Assembly: GCA_014607495.2 (NCBI GenBank)
Contig: CP053159.1
Location: forward strand, 4,161,501-4,225,500
DNA from: Carposina sasakii
Taxonomy: Eukaryota > Arthropoda > Insecta > Lepidoptera > Carposinidae
Reading direction: 5' to 3'
DNA length: 64,000 bases
Of this stretch, positions 21,333 through 33,790 are shown piece by piece. The position numbers were made by a program, and so were the translations under genes. Positions within the stretch are counted from its first letter, which is position 1. Each line of letters opens with the position of its first letter. The notes under the pieces are model-generated. The model was not told the DNA's origin and made no database searches. It was given only the letters and a program-made list of their open reading frames with translations.

Positions 21333-23080
21333 CATAACTCATTGCCGTGAACTGTTCGCAAACAAAACATAAAGTGATATCTGCTGAAGCAGAATTTATT
21401 GATAGTTGAATGACTAAAAGTTATATTTAAAAATATATGTACCTATACTCAGCGGTTCCCATGGTGGAAACTACAGAAAAAAGGTGAGACCGTAATAATT
21501 TTGTTCGAGATAAAAGTTATTTCAAGTTATGAAAGGGTGCAGAACAGACACATTTTATGGTTGATTATTACATATTTATTTTTTATTATTATGCAGTAAG
21601 AAAGAAATGGTTACTTTATATTGCAACTTTACACATGACTAATCTATACACTATATAGTTAAATTATAACTATTTACCCATCTACTTACGTAATTGGGTT
21701 CTAAAATAAAGAGAAACTTAATACTATTGATGGCCTTTCACATTCAGACAAATCGAGATTTACCACTAACAAACAAATACTTTTTGAAACAACTATTTGA
21801 TCTGCCACGCAGTTCAATAATTATTTGCCGACATGGGTGACCTCTTCTGCAATGATACTCGTAGTCCTGCTACAAAACGCCTATCGTTACAGAAATTGAT
21901 ATCCATTAATCTCCTGTTGCGTAGGTAATAGATGCTAGTTTGGTTAGGGAAACGTATGCGTTGAAGTTAAGGTTTTAATCAAGTATATAAACTTGGGTGT
22001 AGATAAATTGACGGGTTAACACCCACTGGGTATTTCAGTTCCTGGATCTAAAAGAGCGGTATTAAGTAACTTAGTAATGGTATTATCGGTCGGTAGGTCT
22101 GCGCTAAAGGTGGGCAGAAATACGACATCACACTTAAAGATCAGTTAATTTGGAGTAATAGTTTCGCTCCTAGATTGTTATGCCATCACCCTCGAGATTA
22201 AGATGCACAGGAGTTGATAAATTCGTATTAGAAATGAACTTGACAGATTTAGAGTAGAAGTAATCGTTGCTTTACTTCAGTCAGGCAACTTTCTTGGACA
22301 ACACCAATATTTTTTACATGAATGTAGTCAAAACAGATAGTATCTCCATATGGGCCACATAACTTGGATCGCCAAACGTATGTAGTAGGCAGGTAGGTAG
22401 AACCTACCTATGTGAAAAGTAACTATGTTGTATTGCATCGGTCATAGAATTTTGTTATTAATTATGTAAACGAGCCCAATAAAATATAATCTAATATAAT
22501 CTCTAGTTCGAATTAGTAAATTATAAATAGTACCTATCTAGATACACGTTTATTTCCTAGTTTAAATTAATTATAAACCTTTATAAAGTGAGATTACCGC
22601 AGAAAGTGAAACCTATCTCTTTATTGTACTTTAAAGCTTACTAAATTTTGATTTAATTGCTTATATTGTTTATTTTCTACGATTCTCAATAGGTAAGTAA
22701 TTTATTGTTCAAATAGTACAGAAATAACTTCGCAAGCTGATGCAATATTGGAAGGATTTGTGATGCGCGAATTTAAAGCTAGCTTTCCACTCGAAAATAG
22801 CAATATTATTAAAAACGAGAAAGTTTGTAGCAGCTATATACATGATTTATTAGAATAACATATAAAATTTGAAGCTAACTACATTTATTAATAATATGTA
22901 TTATGTACTTAAAGTGAAAATATAAAAGTTTATGTAGAGGTTTAAAAGATTATTGTTGAAATTATGCCATAAGCTTTTAAATCTATCGGATTAAAAAACG
23001 GCAAATATTGAATTTTATTTATTTATTATTAATAAAAGGTGCACATGTGTTTTACCTATTCTGTGATATGTCTTTTTTTA
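21333..23080. other. AT-rich DNA, no gene
   Basis: No coding frame of note, no RNA gene and no recognised repeat. Confidence 0.5.
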
Positions 23081-23208
23081 TTTGTTCGGGTTAGCTGGAA
23101 GAGATCTCTTATAGAGATAAGCTCGCCTTTGTACAATATTTATTTTAATTGTGTTATTTTTTATCTATGCGTGTGTACAATAAAGAATATGAATAAGAAT
23201 AAGAAAAG
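23081..23208 (+). mobile_element. LINE 3' tail, second class
   Basis: GGTTAGCTGGAAGAGATCTC, GATAAGCTCGCCTTTGTAC and TGTACAATAAAGAATATG followed by a (GAATAA)n-like tail. The same blocks end the remnant at 39.8 kb (AACTGGAAGAGAATGC, AAGTTCGCCTTTGTATAAC, GCAATAAAGAATT). The AATAAA signal and microsatellite end fit a CR1/jockey-like LINE. Confidence 0.72.
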
Positions 23209-23227
23209 GTAGGTACAGTTCTTATTA

Positions 23228-23535
23228 TAGGTAATAGAATAGAATAGTTTTTTATTTGAGAATTACACATACACGGACGGAAACAACATAGTACAAGACA
23301 ATAGAAATACGGTAGAAATTGTTACAGATCAAAAGAAGTAGGTAGACAGGTAGAAACAGACATATAAAGAAGAACAGTAAGAAGGACTGTGTGCCCTATT
23401 TTGAGCCCGTCAGTCACGTCCCGTGTACGTGCAACCTGCAAACTGGTCCCCTTTCAGCTGGATGCTGCTAAGACAAGATAGGCGTACCTACCTTGCAAGC
23501 AGCGCTGTTGAAAACCAGCAAACATATTTTCTGCT
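23228..23535 (-). mobile_element. LINE 3' region with (TATTC)n tail
   Basis: On the minus strand it ends CTCAAATAAAAAACTATTCT followed by ATTCTATTA, a polyadenylation signal and microsatellite tail. Upstream are GGGACGTGACTGACGGGCTC and TTTCAACAGCGCTGC. No coding part remains. The family is not determined. Confidence 0.6.
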
Positions 23536-25079
23536 TAGCATAGCATCAGAGCTGTGGATAACAACCTCATTTATATAAATAGCGACGTGATAGATAGTCC
23601 TAGTGTAGTATTTTGAAAGGCACATCAATTCACCGACACATAACCACATTATATTGATCGTCCTATGAATTTCAAAGTAGAGGTAGAATTTGGGGTGATA
23701 GGTACACCTATATTATGTAATGCCATCAACCGACACTTTTATGGACCAAATAGCTCAATAAAGTATAGAAATAAATATCACAGAGGTATTACTTATTGTA
23801 AATCGAGTGAATATTCTATTCCACCCAGGACTCTATATTGTCGTATCAGGCATTAAATGATGTTTTTAAAACTCCTTTATCGCCATTTTCCTCATCCCAA
23901 TATTATTAGGGGTCGACGCAATATGGTGTCGTTAGAAGCCAGATATTATCAATGCGCTAATATTTTGGCGTTTGTTTTACGTCCGACTACCTGCTTGACG
24001 CTAATGCTCCTTGTAAAAGTAATTCCTTCTTTATCAAAAAAAGAAAAGATAGCAAAACTGTCCATGATATGATGATGAAAATTTCTGTGAGCAATACGAT
24101 AACGTATTTTAAGATACATTGCTAATGTTCAGCTATTTGTTTATACAAATTTAGTTAAATCCATTAAATAATGGAAATAACCTGAACCAGATTTAGGAGA
24201 TAATAAATTCGTAAAGCGATTCTGGTCCATACATAACGTTCGCGAGTTAGCGACTCAGCGCGAACATAAGCTTTGCAAATAATAACCTAATTAAAAGTGA
24301 AACATGTTGAGCCGAACCCTAGTATATATTGTCACCTAGATATTGAACCGAATACTGTTTGAATTCAAACTAGTTTGTATAACTCAGATATTGTCTAGTA
24401 TAGTACCTTTGTACAGTTTGGGTCAAAATTGATCAGTAATACAAATAATTTTAATGTCTGACAGTAAGGCTTCAGAAGTAGAAAAAAATGTGCCATTGCA
24501 TTTCTAACAATTGCATTTTGTTTTTAAAATCCTTATATTCGATACCTTTTTGTTTAGCATAAATATGCTATTATAATATGCATATTATGTTCTACCATAC
24601 AGAATCCAAAATACATAGAAAAGTAGGCGTACCCTGTGATAAGGGTCTTGTTTATAATTACGTAGAATTTTATTAGCCCGTACTAAACTTACAATAATTA
24701 TTTATTTGTTCAAAGACTCTATCTTTCATTAGCTAGTTAACCGATTGCAGTGCTGCATAGGTCACAGTAACTCGTTAAGTGAATACTGGCTGTACTTGGT
24801 ACTAATAAATAGATAGTAAGCAGTTAGGCGCCAACCCAAGACAAAGCCATTAATGGGCCGACTCGAATATCAAGCCGTGTAACCTAGGGATGTTACATTC
24901 ATACCGAATTACCATACGGTAACGGTTTGGACAGATCTGGCAATGGTTGAAAGTGTGGCTCTGTTTTATCGACACATTATGTAACGACGCCTTTTAGATA
25001 CGTATTAAAACAATTTCTTTGTTTCATCCTTCTTTTGTTTCTAAGTACCTACCTTTCCATGTAATTAAATATTACTAAT
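23536..25079. other. AT-rich DNA, no supported gene
   Basis: Frames at 23665-23856 and 23857-24072 abut but show no motif. Nothing else seen. Confidence 0.45.
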
Positions 25080-25258
25080 ATGATGATGATCTCCGACCGT
25101 ATTTCGGTTAAGGCGACCAATCTCTACGGAGATTGGCCAGGTACTCAGGAAATATTATAGTGCACAAGTGTGTGCGCAAACACAGATGCACTCTCTATTC
25201 CCTCACTCTCATAGTCCGATGGGACGGAAAGCCGACACGACCGGAGAGAGATCAAGCT
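25080..25258 (+). repeat. Interspersed repeat common in moths and butterflies
   Basis: GATCTCCGACCGTATTTCGG, then AAATATTATAGTGCACAAGT and GATGCACTCTCTATTCCCTC, then GTCCGATGGGACGG and GACACGACCGGAGAGAGATC. I recognise this order from lepidopteran genomes but cannot assign a class. Confidence 0.6.
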
Positions 25259-25280
25259 AATGCTAATTATAATATATATA

Positions 25281-25365
25281 TACATACATAAAATCACGCC
25301 TCATTCTCGGAGGGGCAGGCAGAGATCACGGATCTCTACTGGCTACGGTCCTGACACACCTATTT
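25281..25365 (-). repeat. Interspersed repeat tail
   Basis: ATACATACATAAAATCACGC, then CTCATTCTCGGAGGGGCAGG and CAGAGATCACGG. This is the reversed form of the 37.35-kb copy, with its ATGT microsatellite end at the left. Confidence 0.62.
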
Positions 25366-27115
25366 AGCTTCATCTACTTTCATGGTATTCTTCATATAAT
25401 TTATGATATTTTTTACCTATTTCATTATACCTTTTACTCGTACATATAATTTTGATTATATTTTATTACAGCATAACGATGCCATATTTTGTACATACTT
25501 GTATCAGCATAACCTATATTATAATGTAACTAAATTCGTTCAAAAAATATCTTGTCATGATGTAGTAGGTAGAATAATCCAATATTCACACAAGTAGACA
25601 TCTAGATTACCATATACTTTTGAACGTACGTTTTCCTTATTTGCAAAGTGAGAATGTCTATATGTACATAGTAAGCGATACCATGATTGGTCACGATTCA
25701 CGATTTTCAAGTATCGAATAAAATAAAAGATTTTTAAGTATTAAAAATATACCTATATTTCCTGAAGCAGATTTTAAATAAACAAGCTTTTGTTGTTTGC
25801 TAATCATAACATTTAATTAAATTGCTATTTGCATTAAAAAACTTACTAATTTTATAGTACAGAAAACGGCTGTTAATACCTATAATATGCTAACTAAAAT
25901 AAAGCTACAATACCGCTTTTAATTCAAAATGCAAAATTACTAACCCAAACCAACAATTCATTCACATAAAGTATTAAAACGTCAACAATGATGGTTTCCC
26001 ACAGTAAATTAGCTGTAAGAACCTCAAATTAGCATCGAGAATAGAATTTCCGCTGCAACATCGACATTTTCGTACAGCAAGAGGCTGCACTAGTGAGTAC
26101 CAACAATTCATATTGCTTGTCCGGCAACACACCGCCCACGGCGACCCACGATGGATCCGAATGCCCTTTTCTGCACAGCTATCTTATTATACGAGCTGTC
26201 AAACTTCCAATCGACTATCAACTTTGGTATTGCGTGCGTTAAGCTGAAAATTGCATCTTTATTGGCTTGTAGATACGTCTTTGTATCGCGAGTTAGGATC
26301 GGTACAAAAATATAAAACAATTGCACAAGTATCAGCAAATAGACAGGCACAGTGTTCCAGAGTCGGAGTCTGACCTCTCCATAAGAAAACAAAGGAAAAT
26401 TATTGTGATGCAGAATTTCGCAGTAGCCAGGATAGTTTATGAGTTAACATTTTTGCTGCTTTGTGTGCTTTGGTTGGTAAAAGCTTTGCTGTAGATAAAA
26501 TATTGCGGTGCATATTCCGTGTGTGATAAGGTTTTTATTTTATTCTGAAATTTGTTGGAGATTTTCATAACTTCGTTGCTCAAAAGAAATCATAGCAGGA
26601 CAAGCTTTAGGTAAATGTATGTAAATGACAGTTACAAATTCTAGTTTTAATTTTGAGGATAATTTTTAATGTCAAAGTCAATGTAATATGATGTAAACAA
26701 AACCAAAAATTAAACACAAATCTCTATGTTTACCCAGCAGTTATTTTAGTAACTTTATATTTGGTAAATAAACATTAAGGCATCATAAACTTTATTTTAC
26801 CTAGCTGTTACAATAAACTCTTATATAAATTATCTTAGATACAAATTATCTCATTTACTAAAAGAAAATAATCTCACTGCGAAACATTTTTGGCCCAGTG
26901 TCACCTCCTAAGCTCAAATGCGACAAGCCTAAATAGCTCTAGAGAGTGCCAAAGAAAAATTTACATTACATACGTTGGCGTAGGTATAGCTCTCTACCAC
27001 GCCAATTGACGATTAAGCCGAATAAAATGTAAGGAGTTAACCTATAGAGTCAACAAAAGGACTGTTATAGACTCGAGTCAGCATGAAAATGGATATTCAC
27101 AAAAATGTTCTAAGG
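25366..27115. other. AT-rich DNA with one hydrophobic frame
   Basis: A minus frame at 26108-26392 opens on TTG. It has a hydrophobic stretch (WNTVPVYLLILVQLFYIFV) that could span a membrane, preceded on that strand by a polypyrimidine-AG. No receptor or transporter family can be assigned, so this is at most a possible exon. Otherwise nothing is recognised. Confidence 0.35.
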
Positions 27116-27221
27116 TAAATCGTTCTTTAGGATAATATTGATGCTGTCTTTCTCTAAAACAAGATCAAGATAGTCATAGCAACTAACGATAGATGGGCTA
27201 TCTGACCATTGCAAAAATTGG
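27116..27221. mobile_element. MITE family C, partial
   Basis: ATTGATGCTGTCTTTCTC, then ATCAAGATAGTCATAGC and GGGCTATCTGACCATTGCAA. Matches the right part of the foldback elements at 47.9, 53.7 and 58.1 kb. Confidence 0.6.
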
Positions 27222-27668
27222 CCCTAAAATAAAAATAGCTATACCTACGCAGAAAACAGCAATCTGCATAGTACTACACCTCAATTACCACGATTACGCA
27301 CAACTTTCTAAGCATTTAGAACATAAGTACAAGACAAAAGAGCAAATCATAACATTTGCAACTTCGGTTACTCGGAGCTGCGTAACTCGACGTTTTATCG
27401 CTCCGGGCTTTGCCATAAATTAGCAAACCGACTCCGATTTACTTCCTATATCGGTATTCGTTAAAACTAAAATTAATCGTTCAGTTTACTCCAACGGTAT
27501 TGACAAGACTTGAACTTCTGACCTCTTATGCCGTAGAAATACTGAGTATAACATTGTAAAGAGAATTTCAATTTTCTTCAAAATTATTCGACGGGAAAAG
27601 CTGGAAGGGAGCGGGTGTAATTTTCTTGTGAAAATCAAAATTTGTTTGTAAATAGCTTGCATGTGTCC
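27222..27668. other. No gene seen
   Basis: Short frames at 27193-27423 and on the minus strand lack motifs. Confidence 0.45.
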
Positions 27669-27892
27669 GTCATCATTTACAGCCCTGGGAAGTTCACTGT
27701 TGGACATAGGCCTCCCCCAACAACCTCCACTCCGACCGGTCGGAAGCAGCCTGCATCCAACCGACGCCCGCAACCTTGGCCAGGTCATCCGTCCACCTCG
27801 CGGGTGGCCTTCCCACGCTGCGCTTGCCGATACGTGGTATCCACTCTAGAACTTTCCGACTCCATCGGCCATCAGTTCTTCGAGCTACGAGT
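27669..27892 (-). mobile_element. LINE 3' end with C-terminal codons
   Basis: The minus strand reads GRPPARWTDDLAKVAG, GWMQAASDRSEWRLLGEAY and VQQ then stop, followed by CAGGGCTGTAAATGATGA. This is the intact last ~60 codons of an RTE-like ORF2 followed by its short 3' tail. Three overlapping frames on other strands or phases are shadows. It is the least decayed C-terminus in the window. Confidence 0.85.
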
Positions 27893-29464
27893 ATGTGTCC
27901 GTAAAGTGATGTTTTCTGTTAGATAAGTTATATTTTTTTTACTTGTGATGTGAATCCAGTGCGTGTGCATGGTTTTATATGCAGGTAAGCTGAGTAACAC
28001 TTTAATCGGAATATGATCTCTTCATGGGCTCGTGTAAGTTGTTTCTGCAAATCTCTTTTATTTCCACTAATTTCACATTCGTTTTTGAGGATTTTCCCGG
28101 CGTTTCCATTCATCATCATCATTTATCATCCATCATAAATTCAGAAATCATTTACTAAAGACAATGGCTGTATGGGCTTAGTTCCCCTTGCCTTTCCTTC
28201 GGAATAAACAATTTTTAAAAAATTCTTCAAAATTGCTATGGTTAAATTTTAATGACATTTGATGCTTATCAGAATAAATCATCAACATCATACCAATCTG
28301 TTAAATTACAATTTGAGTGTCCAAATGAGATAGTAATAAGCCTTCAAAGTTAAGCGGGCAAGTCCATTTTTCAAATGTGAAATTAATTGAAAATTACAAC
28401 AACACATGTCCACCTGCATTATTTACAGCACCTTTTGCTTTGTGGCCATATTTATAAACGCAATATTTAAAATAGCTACAGAACAAAACTTCTTTTACGC
28501 GCATACAAGTTACTGAAAGAGTGACTTGATAATTGTGGTAGCCGTTTATATGAAACGTTTTTTGGCAAGTCTAAAATTGTAATTTTGAAATCGTTATATC
28601 CCGAAAAGTTTTAACGCTAGCGAAGGTTTTCTTTCGCAAATGTTTGTTTTATTTTATGTTCTTTCGATACAAATAAAATAACTGTAAACAACCCTAATAT
28701 TATTTGCTGGTTTTTATCCGAGTGCGCCAGAAGGAAGGTTATCGCATTCATTGCCGGCAACTACGTATTTGCATTTTTTTGGTTTTCTTGAGTGACTGCC
28801 GATGCTTATTTGCATCCTGGTACAAGGCGTTGAGCTGGTGTAGGCATTCTTATCGAGTAGGTATGTATGGGTATAAACACAAATACATAATAATGTCAAA
28901 AACGACAATACATCATTATTATCATTGCTAGAGTAAAGTTTCCTGTTAATTTTAACACAATCACTTGTAGTCAAACATTATTAATAACGTCGCTTGGACC
29001 AATGTCCAAAGACTACTTTTGTTTTCTCACAGCATTCAGTTCTAAATTATCATGAAATTAAATTATTGCTGTACCTATTCCTGCGGTCGTACCATCTGCA
29101 ACTGTAGTTTCGTAATAGACTCCATTTTATGTTCACTTATATTGCGAAATAGTATTATTATAAAGTAAATGAATGCTTAAGATTTAAGTATAAATTACCA
29201 GCATGGAGTTGCTAACCCGGAATTCTATAAAATTTCTAGTTAATCAAACAATGCCTGTCTCGTCTGGGCTTTCAATGAAATATGGTGTTCAATAGTTTAC
29301 AGATTTACTAGAAACTTACGGTAAATGGGATTGCATTCCAGAAATTTGCTTTCATCTTATCTTCTCATGTAAAAGATAATAAGGTATTCAATACAATAAT
29401 CAAGCTTTGTCTGCTTTAATATAAAGTCGTGGATCTGGTTTATTAAGTATTGTACAAAATTTCC
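27893..29464. other. AT-rich DNA, no gene
   Basis: No coding support. Frames at 28.70-28.97 kb on both strands are chance. Confidence 0.5.
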
Positions 29465-29690
29465 TGTGCTGTTGCGGGGCTTTACTAGAATAGGTATATA
29501 AGCAGCAGGAGATGCGTGCATGTTATAAGAGTCGACTAAGGAACTCGGGCATTCTCTCAGGCATTAGCTAGCAAGTTGACATTGAAAATTTACATCTGTC
29601 TCCGCTACGCTAAGGAGACTGTGGCATCTCCTTCATGATCCTGCAGTTTTGGCTACCCCATTTCGGGAACGCAGCCATATGTATATATGT
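29465..29690 (-). repeat. Repeat family X, near full length
   Basis: Plus order: TGTGCTGTTGCGGGGC, GATGCGTGCATGTTATAAGA, GTCGACTAAGGAACTCGGGC, TTAGCTAGCAAGTTGAC, GATCCTGCAGTTTTGGCTAC, CCCATTTCGGGAACGCAGCC. It is the reverse of the 33.6/56.0-kb copies and together with them defines the family. Confidence 0.72.
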
Positions 29691-30861
29691 TAGTTTGTAT
29701 TCAAGACAGTCAAACTTTTAAGATGTCATTAACGTCGTTGTCCTTGTTTATTTAGCATTTCAGAAAATGTTATGAAACAGGTGCAAACCGACTCGTTAGC
29801 GGTTTTAGACTCTCTGGCAATCTGTATTTCAGAGTAACTACTAGAAGCTAGCTGTCACCGTAGGCGCATCTGTCTGTCTGCCACTTTACCTGTAGATGCC
29901 CACCGTTCATGGCGCTGCACGGCAAAAATCCTGCAGTACCTGCTCCAATCATTATAATATTCTTGCCGTGTTTCTCATTAAATAAATGTTTTTTGTCCAA
30001 CTATCACCTCTCTTTGATACAAATTATAGTACAAAGGTATAAGGATTATCCTAACACGATATAACGGAAGAATCTTAACCCTCGGTTCCAATGCCCACAG
30101 TTCAAAAAATAACACTGATATTAAAAAAAATAGTTTTACTTAAATTTTAATCATATGCCATTTTCTATCTGCTGTAATGTAGTGACACTCACCCACTATA
30201 AGCAATATAACTCTAGTACCATGCAATGACATAACGGAACCATTTAGAATCTGGGTCCCAAAGTCCACAGATCTCAGTATTGCACCTAAAGTGAGTCCAT
30301 TAGGAATGGTCCAGGTTCGCGTGACTATTACCATTTGTATCCATTAGTTTATTTGTTTATTTATACTAAGTGTACGAGTAAGTTGGACCGAATTGCGATG
30401 CGATCTTGTTTAATTGTTATTTTATTTTGTTTTAGAGCTATTTCTCTCTTTAGGTTTTATTTAGTTGTAAAGATGGATGTATCACACCTTATATCTAAAA
30501 ACGTGGCCTTATAATGTGTTAATGGTCAAAAGTTGTTCTAGTACAGTTATATACCTTTTATATTCATACTTTGAGCCCACTTCTAGAAAAGTTTACCGTT
30601 ACTTTCGCAACAAGGAACATAAGTTAATTTAATTCCTAGACAATCTTAAGATTATACCAAAAAGGACTAGTATAATAGGCTTTTGAAAACTACCCAAAAC
30701 GCTCTACATTGGGTTAACAATGGTTAATACGTAACTTCTAATAGAGAAAGACCTAGTTCACCTTATCAGTTAGATACGCAATTTGTCTTATTAATTATTT
30801 GGTGCCATATCTGAAAAAGAATTTAAAGAATTGTTAAAAGATAATCTATCTGTCTATACAG
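29691..30861. other. AT-rich DNA, no gene
   Basis: A 64-codon minus frame at 30140-30334 is unsupported. Confidence 0.5.
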
Positions 30862-31062
30862 CCTCTTAAACGCACTGCTGAGTAAAGGCCCCCTTTTCCC
30901 TATGCCACTGTCCCCTGTTCTGGGCCAACCTCATCCACTGCTGTCCAGTAACCCTTCGGATATCATCTGACCATCGGGCGGGTGGTCTGCCTCTCGGTCT
31001 TAAAGCATCCCTTGGCCACCATTCCGTCACCGCCTTGGTCCATCGACCATCATCCTCTAAAA
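30862..31062 (-). mobile_element. LINE 3' end, coding remnant
   Basis: The minus strand reads LRPRGRPPARWSDDIRRVTG, then QQWMRLAQNRGQWHREKGAF, then TQQC and stop. The GRPPARWSDD and AQNR pattern is that of RTE-like LINE C-termini. The family differs from the 27.7-kb copy, with no GEAYVQQ. A decayed relative is at 59431-59525. The plus-strand 102-codon frame here is a shadow. Confidence 0.82.
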
Positions 31063-31162
31063 GATAATACTTACAATAATTTCATACAAAATGACGAAAA
31101 CAAGATAAGTTTTAACTTTAAATTTAGAATTCATTCGTTTATTCGACCAAATATTGAGTCTC

Positions 31163-31545
31163 TACAGGATGATTTTTGGTCGTCAATGTTCCCGCAAACT
31201 ACGGAATCTTCTTATCATCACGATAATTTTTCTCCATCGAAGCATACCTGGGAAGTGTCTGGTTCCCAAGATATTAGGGTCCAAAGTTGAGTAAATAGAC
31301 TGCGTTTTTCTGCATAAATGCACGTAGACGCGCGTTGCAAGATTTTTTCACGATAAATAATTAATATCTGTCTATGATAAAACTAGCATTAATACTAGAC
31401 ACTATAAATTTCGCCCGATTAAGTAATAAAAAAAAATCTAAAAAATTTACATTGTTTCCCAGCATTTTTTTGTCATAAACTTAGTTTATTTGATGTATAG
31501 AGTACGCACCATTCGATAATGGTCGCAACAAAAGAACATCTTGTA
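31163..31545 (+). mobile_element. MITE, family B (383 bp)
   Basis: TACAGGATGATTTTTGGTCG to CATCTTGTA. It includes TAGACTGCGTTTTTCTGCAT, AATTAATATCTGTCTATG, GATGTATAGAGTACGCACC and a CCCAGCATTTTTTTG block shared with the 5.06-kb copy. Confidence 0.84.
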
Positions 31546-32295
31546 TAATGAGTACAAACTGCGATTTCGATTTCATAATTATTTAAGAGTTACACATAAG
31601 CACATTAGTATTAGCACATTTTTAAATAGTTTCACTAAATCCACACCCACCTAAATTTTGCATTCATCGCATACCACATACGAAGGTACTTTATTCGTTG
31701 ATTTATGTAGGACTCATTATTAATACCTATCCGTCTTTACCTGGCTCGAGCATTTTACATAAATGCATTTATCACAACCGACTTATGACATAACCACCAC
31801 CATATATAAAAAATGTTTTAAGTCGCGCTTAAATCGGACACTACAAATTAACTTATTACATGACATAACCCATACACATCTCGATGCACTCATGCCCATA
31901 ACGACGCCGTAATGTGTGCCATAAATTTTGAAGACGAGTAATATACACCACTATAAATACAGTCTTAAAGTGGTGATTTACCCGAATGGTCCCTGCGTCT
32001 ACAGTTACCCACAAAAACGTAATGGGTCATCCCACTCTAACTTAAACTGTTTCTAAGTTGCTTTAAAAGCGTTGAAACGGTATAACTTTGTTCCCAGTAA
32101 CAACTATTGACGACGTTTTTTTTTTGTATTAAGATAGTAATGAGATAAGCCTAAAGTTGAAACTGGATTTTGTACGCCTAAAAAGTATGAGACGGTGTTG
32201 TTTTAATACCGCATTTTTAGCTTAAAAAACTAATTTATATTATGTTTATCATCACAGAGTTAGAGGTACAGAAAAAGCATTAAATTCCTCTTTTT
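31546..32295. other. AT-rich DNA, no gene
   Basis: Nothing recognised. Confidence 0.5.
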
Positions 32296-33290
32296 TAACC
32301 GACTTCAAAAAAGAGAGGTTATCAATTCGTCTATATGTTTTTTTTTTGTGTTACCTCAGAACTCCGTCATTTATGAACCGATTTCAATTTTTTTTTAATA
32401 GCTTGTCATGGTATGCTTCCAAGTTGGTCCCATATTCACTATCAGAATCTAGGGATATCCTCAAATATAAAGGGCACGAGTAGTCCGTTTTTAGATTTTT
32501 ATAGAGAATTTTGGTCAGCTACACATAATATAAAGGAAACGAGGGTCTGATGATGGAGCTGCCGAAAAACAGATAGTGGAACTTTTTAGTAACAAAATCC
32601 CCTTATGGCAGGGGAAGCCTACGTCCAGTAGTGGACTGCAATAGGCTTATGAAGATGAAGATAATTGTGTTAAGTCGTGAAATTGTATGTTGCGTTAAGC
32701 GTGTCCGAAGTAAGATGGTTATAGAGGAAGAGGTAGACATGAGAATAACAGATGACGGATAATAGGGATGAATGAAAGAAGAGTACCTACATATTGCACC
32801 GACCTCAAATTATTGGGAACAGGGCAGGAAGAAGGAGTGTAATTATATGTTGCTTAAATAAGAGTGTACATGGCAGTTGTGCTGCCAAATTTCTTATATT
32901 CCTCCGAGGCGTGGTGCATGTACCGTCGCCACATACGCACTCTGGATCGATTCTACCTCAAGTGCCTCCGATCCAGCATGAACGCCAACTTAGTAATATC
33001 TAGGAGTATAAGTGGTCGCCATGACCGAAACGTGATGAACTAAAGACTCGTCCTCCTGCTGCCAGGTCATCATTATTCATCATATTGTCAGACGTAAAGT
33101 TTCGAAGCCTAGTCCTTTTTCTCTTTTGTCATGTGGCCTATTTAATCATTTTCTGGCATATAAATCTGACAATATTATGCCTCCTAAACTTTGTACACGG
33201 CTTAACGCAATATATATTTGCCCTTTAGTAAAATTTTACTTTAGTAAGCCGAGTTTTGGGAGGAAGTCGGTTTTTCGTTTTAAAAAAATT
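32296..33290 (+). mobile_element. Composite repeat, copy B (~1 kb)
   Basis: Begins TTAACCGACTTCAAAAAAGA and ends GGAAGTCGGTTTTTCGTTTT, the same ends as copy A (8161-9069) but inverted. It shares long stretches such as CATGGTATGCTTCCAAGTTG and GAGGGTCTGATGATGGAGCT, the embedded LINE end GCCTACGTCCAGTAGTGGAC, and the GTTTCGAAGCCTAGTC block. It lacks one ~140-bp tandem unit present in A and has ~220 bp absent from A (see the LINE fragment inside). Plus frames at 32794 and 33126 are shadows. Confidence 0.78.
32864..33000 (+). pseudogene. LINE reverse transcriptase scrap inside copy B
   Basis: One plus frame reads [37 protein letters not shown] and SMNAN. This is the conserved region after the catalytic site of several LINE reverse transcriptases (YKAVVLP...YGSE.W..YRRHIR.L..F...CLR pattern). 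It lies exactly where copy A has no sequence, so either B gained it by insertion or A lost it. It comes from a different LINE than the 16-kb remnant. Confidence 0.8.
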
Positions 33291-33636
33291 ATTCAAATTC
33301 CTTTTACATCATATTATTTGTTTGTGATTAGCACTTCGTGATTTTGTAAACGTTTAGCATTTGTTTCATGACCGACCGTTTACATGACCTACTTACTAAT
33401 GTTAATTACTTTTTTGCATCGTTATAACTTTGTGGTACAATGGAGTAATCATAAAAAGATCTGACACATTTCTGTACAAAATCTTGCCCTTACGAGTATA
33501 TACGAAGGACGTCTGCATGGTAACCCAAGTAGAGTAGACACAAAAGTAGAAAAGTAAGTTCACCAGAATATCATGCTTTATAGTGGACCAGAAACAGAAA
33601 CAATCCAGTAAAACATTGATTTCGGTTGGTGATGAA
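33291..33636. other. AT-rich DNA, no gene
   Basis: Nothing recognised. Confidence 0.45.
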
Positions 33637-33790
33637 TGTATACACGGCTATGTTCCCGAAATAGGGTTGCCAGAACTGCAAGATCACAAAGGTCAAAGAG
33701 ATCCTTACGGTTAGCATTGTGGGGACAAATGATTACAATCAGTAACAAATTTAATAGCTAATCGCCTGAGGGAATGCCTTCTGAGGATGA
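33637..33790 (+). repeat. Repeat family X
   Basis: CACGGCTATGTTCCCGAAAT, AGGGTTGCCAGAACTGCAAG, GAGATCCTTACGG, GTGGGGACAAATG and AATCGCCTGAGGGAATGCC, in the family order. Confidence 0.7.

Noticed and set aside
26108..26392. Hydrophobic minus frame as an odorant receptor exon
   Set aside because: One hydrophobic stretch is not enough. Start is TTG, and no conserved receptor motif or second exon is found.
30982..31290. 102-codon plus frame
   Set aside because: It spans a minus-strand LINE end and the start of a MITE, so it cannot be one gene.
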